From assembly GCA_023145395.1 (NCBI GenBank), contig JAGLDW010000359.1, forward strand, positions 1-16,659: 16,659 nucleotides of DNA. The letters run 5' to 3'. A model generated the notes under the pieces. It ran no database searches and was not told where the DNA came from. It saw only the letters and a list, made by a program, of their open reading frames with translations. A program made the position numbers and the translations under genes. Source of the DNA: Lentisphaeria bacterium. Lineage in GTDB: Bacteria > Verrucomicrobiota > Lentisphaeria > Oligosphaerales > Lenti-02. The number at the start of each line of letters is the position of its first letter. Position 1 is the stretch's first letter. Below are positions 15,382 through 16,659 of this stretch, one piece after another.

Positions 15382-16128
15382 TTGCCCTTCCGCGATTTTA
15401 CATACAAGGACAGTAATTTCCGCATTCTATGTTCCTGTTTTGATGTGGTTGTGGGCGAGATCCGCAGGCAGAGGTCATTGTTGGAGGCCTACATCGTTCG
15501 GCACCCCGAGTTCCATACCAGCATGACACCGGTCGGCCTGCTGCCGGATGCACCCGAGATCGCGCGGCGCATGACCTTCGCAGCAGCGGCGGTTGGCGTG
15601 GGGCCCATGGCCGCCGTGGCGGGAACCATTGCCCAAATGGCTGCGGAGATCGCAATCGACAGGGGGGGACGCCAGGTCATCGTTGAAAATGGGGGGGACA
15701 TCTTTCTCGCTGGCACATCTCCTGCGACGGTCGGGCTCTACGCTGGTCCGGGCCGCATTGGGGGGCGCCTTGCCTTTGCGGTGACACCCGAGCATCTGCC
15801 CCTCGCCATCTGTTCGTCCTCCAGTCGCATGGGGCATTCCACAAGTCTCGGAGACTGCGACCTGGCCACGGTCGTTGCCCAGAACGCAAGTCTAGCCGAC
15901 GCCGCCGCCACCCATGCCTGCAATCTTGTGCGGAGTCCGCAGGATATTGACAAGGCTCTGGAATGCATTGCGTCGATCAAGGGAGTCATCGGGGCGCTCA
16001 TCGCCAAGGGCGAGCGCATCGGAGTCATCGGAGATCTGCCCGAACTCGTGCGCAACCGCGACCCCGCGAAGAACCACAAGATCACCCGTGACCGTAACAG
16101 CGACATCTTTGAGAAGCCACGGAGCTAG
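15382..16128 (+). CDS. UPF0280 / ApbE-like family protein
   Basis: A 248-aa protein of the UPF0280 family, whose fold is related to the FMN transferase ApbE; its role is not established. The hallmark is visible: RRMTFAAAAVGVGPMAAVAG, followed by IENGGDIF-like VIVENGGDIFLAG, and later SSSRMGHSTSLGDCDLATVVA. The start is a TTG at 15382 with a strong AAGGAG (15370-15375) six bases before it; no ATG fits. After YKDSNFRILCSCFDVVVGE the chain goes straight to IRRQRSLLEAYI, where I expect a longer segment in relatives, so the N-terminal region looks shortened. Upstream, 15214-15381 shows no gene. It is followed after 11 bases by the cysteine-cluster gene, probably one operon. Confidence 0.85.
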   Translation: MPFRDFTYKDSNFRILCSCFDVVVGEIRRQRSLLEAYIVRHPEFHTSMTPVGLLPDAPEIARRMTFAAAAVGVGPMAAVAGTIAQMAAEIAIDRGGRQVIVENGGDIFLAGTSPATVGLYAGPGRIGGRLAFAVTPEHLPLAICSSSSRMGHSTSLGDCDLATVVAQNASLADAAATHACNLVRSPQDIDKALECIASIKGVIGALIAKGERIGVIGDLPELVRNRDPAKNHKITRDRNSDIFEKPRS

Positions 16129-16139
16129 GCATCTGAGCC

Positions 16140-16508
16140 ATGGAAGAGAAACATGCGAAAAACAGGAGAACCTACGTCTGCACAGGTTGCGGAACCTGCT
16201 GCAAATGGGGTGGGTACGTCCGGATCAACGGGGACGAGGCAGAAGCGATCGCGGAGTTTCTGGAGCTGAAGTTCGAGGATTTTCTAAACCGCTTTACAGA
16301 GCTGACGTCCGATCGGCGCTCTCTGTCACTCATCGAGCGGGACGATGGCGGCTGCATCCTTCTCTCGGAGGACAGCCGTTGTCTCATCCATGCCGTCAAG
16401 CCAAGACAATGTCGGGATTTTCCCAACAAGTGGAATTTTCCGGACTGGCAAACGCTCTGCCAAGCAAAGCTTGTCGAGGTCGCGGAGGATTCGGCGGCGC
16501 AACATTAA
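16140..16508 (+). CDS. YkgJ-family cysteine-cluster protein
   Basis: A 122-aa protein of the YkgJ/CxxCxxCC family, thought to bind zinc or iron-sulfur. The cluster CTGCGTCCKWGG (residues about 14-25) is textbook. Further cysteines follow in GGCILLSEDSRCLIHAVKPR and then QCRDFP, with a last one in WQTLC, as in relatives. The ATG at 16140 lies 11 bases after the UPF0280 stop with a weak ribosome-binding site, so translational coupling is likely. Homologues sit in many contexts, and the biochemical role of this one is not known. Confidence 0.88.
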   Translation: MEEKHAKNRRTYVCTGCGTCCKWGGYVRINGDEAEAIAEFLELKFEDFLNRFTELTSDRRSLSLIERDDGGCILLSEDSRCLIHAVKPRQCRDFPNKWNFPDWQTLCQAKLVEVAEDSAAQH

Positions 16509-16511
16509 GGG

Positions 16512-16535
16512 CCTTATATTGCATGCAACATAAGG
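16512..16535 (+). terminator. Hairpin after the cysteine-cluster gene
   Basis: CCTTAT (16512-16517) / ATAAGG (16530-16535), an A/C mismatch, then TTG / CAA with a CATG loop, starting three bases after the stop codon. A T-run is missing, so it is probably an RNA 3'-end or bidirectional hairpin. The last 120 bases of the window show nothing else. Confidence 0.4.
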
Positions 16536-16659
16536 TCGCTGGGCCCCGTGCACCCTCTTTCCAAAACACAGAAAACGGCATCTGAGCACGCTGGTTCTCC
16601 AGGGCCTGGCGAACCTACTTTCCGGTTTGCGTTCTGCGCGGCTCACGGGCCGTTCGCCC

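Noticed and set aside
15132..15425. Minus-strand 97-aa frame overlapping the ATPase end and the UPF0280 start
   Set aside because: It overlaps two well-supported genes on the other strand, has low-complexity Ser/Asp/Pro content and no ribosome-binding site or domain.

Overview
The window is about 16.7 kb of moderately GC-rich bacterial DNA holding 13 protein genes. It has no rRNA, tRNA, CRISPR array or transposase that I can recognise. The gene content suggests a bacterium of the PVC group (Planctomycetota, Verrucomicrobiota, Lentisphaerota, Kiritimatiellota) or a related candidate phylum. The pointers are an ExbB/ExbD locus joined to TPR proteins and a prenyltransferase-fold protein, GHL10-type secreted hydrolases, and the palindromic 'REGEAPAEP' type of intergenic repeat. 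This placement is an inference from family knowledge; nothing in the window proves it.

Layout. 36-1678 (-) is a secreted GHL10-like glycosyl hydrolase whose signal peptide and body lie in different frames. 1679-2324 is non-coding, with a 66-bp tandem repeat and an inverted palindromic element. 2325-10780 (+) is the core locus: a 1388-aa exported TPR/coiled-coil/TPR protein, a 248-aa exported TPR protein, ExbB, two different ExbDs, and a 507-aa inner-membrane protein that starts like TonB but ends in an alpha/alpha-toroid (prenyltransferase/squalene oxidase repeat) domain. 10868-11653 (+) is a TatD-family nuclease. 11709-12701 (-) is a Gfo/Idh/MocA oxidoreductase. 12702-13308 is a regulatory stretch with divergent promoters and a predicted structured leader or small RNA. 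13309-13761 (+) is a small lipoprotein of unknown function. 13936-15213 (+) is a stand-alone AAA ATPase. 15382-16128 (+) is a UPF0280/ApbE-like protein, followed 11 nt later by a YkgJ-type cysteine-cluster protein (16140-16508).

How the genes may work together. ExbB and the ExbDs would form a proton-driven motor in the inner membrane. The toroid protein carries the S-x3-H signature of the TonB transmembrane helix and would take TonB's place as the part that is moved. The two exported TPR proteins would be periplasmic scaffolds or substrates. The load and the biological purpose are unknown, and this is the most interesting system in the window. Four of the five gaps between its genes contain a strong hairpin, which suggests processing or stability control of a shared transcript.
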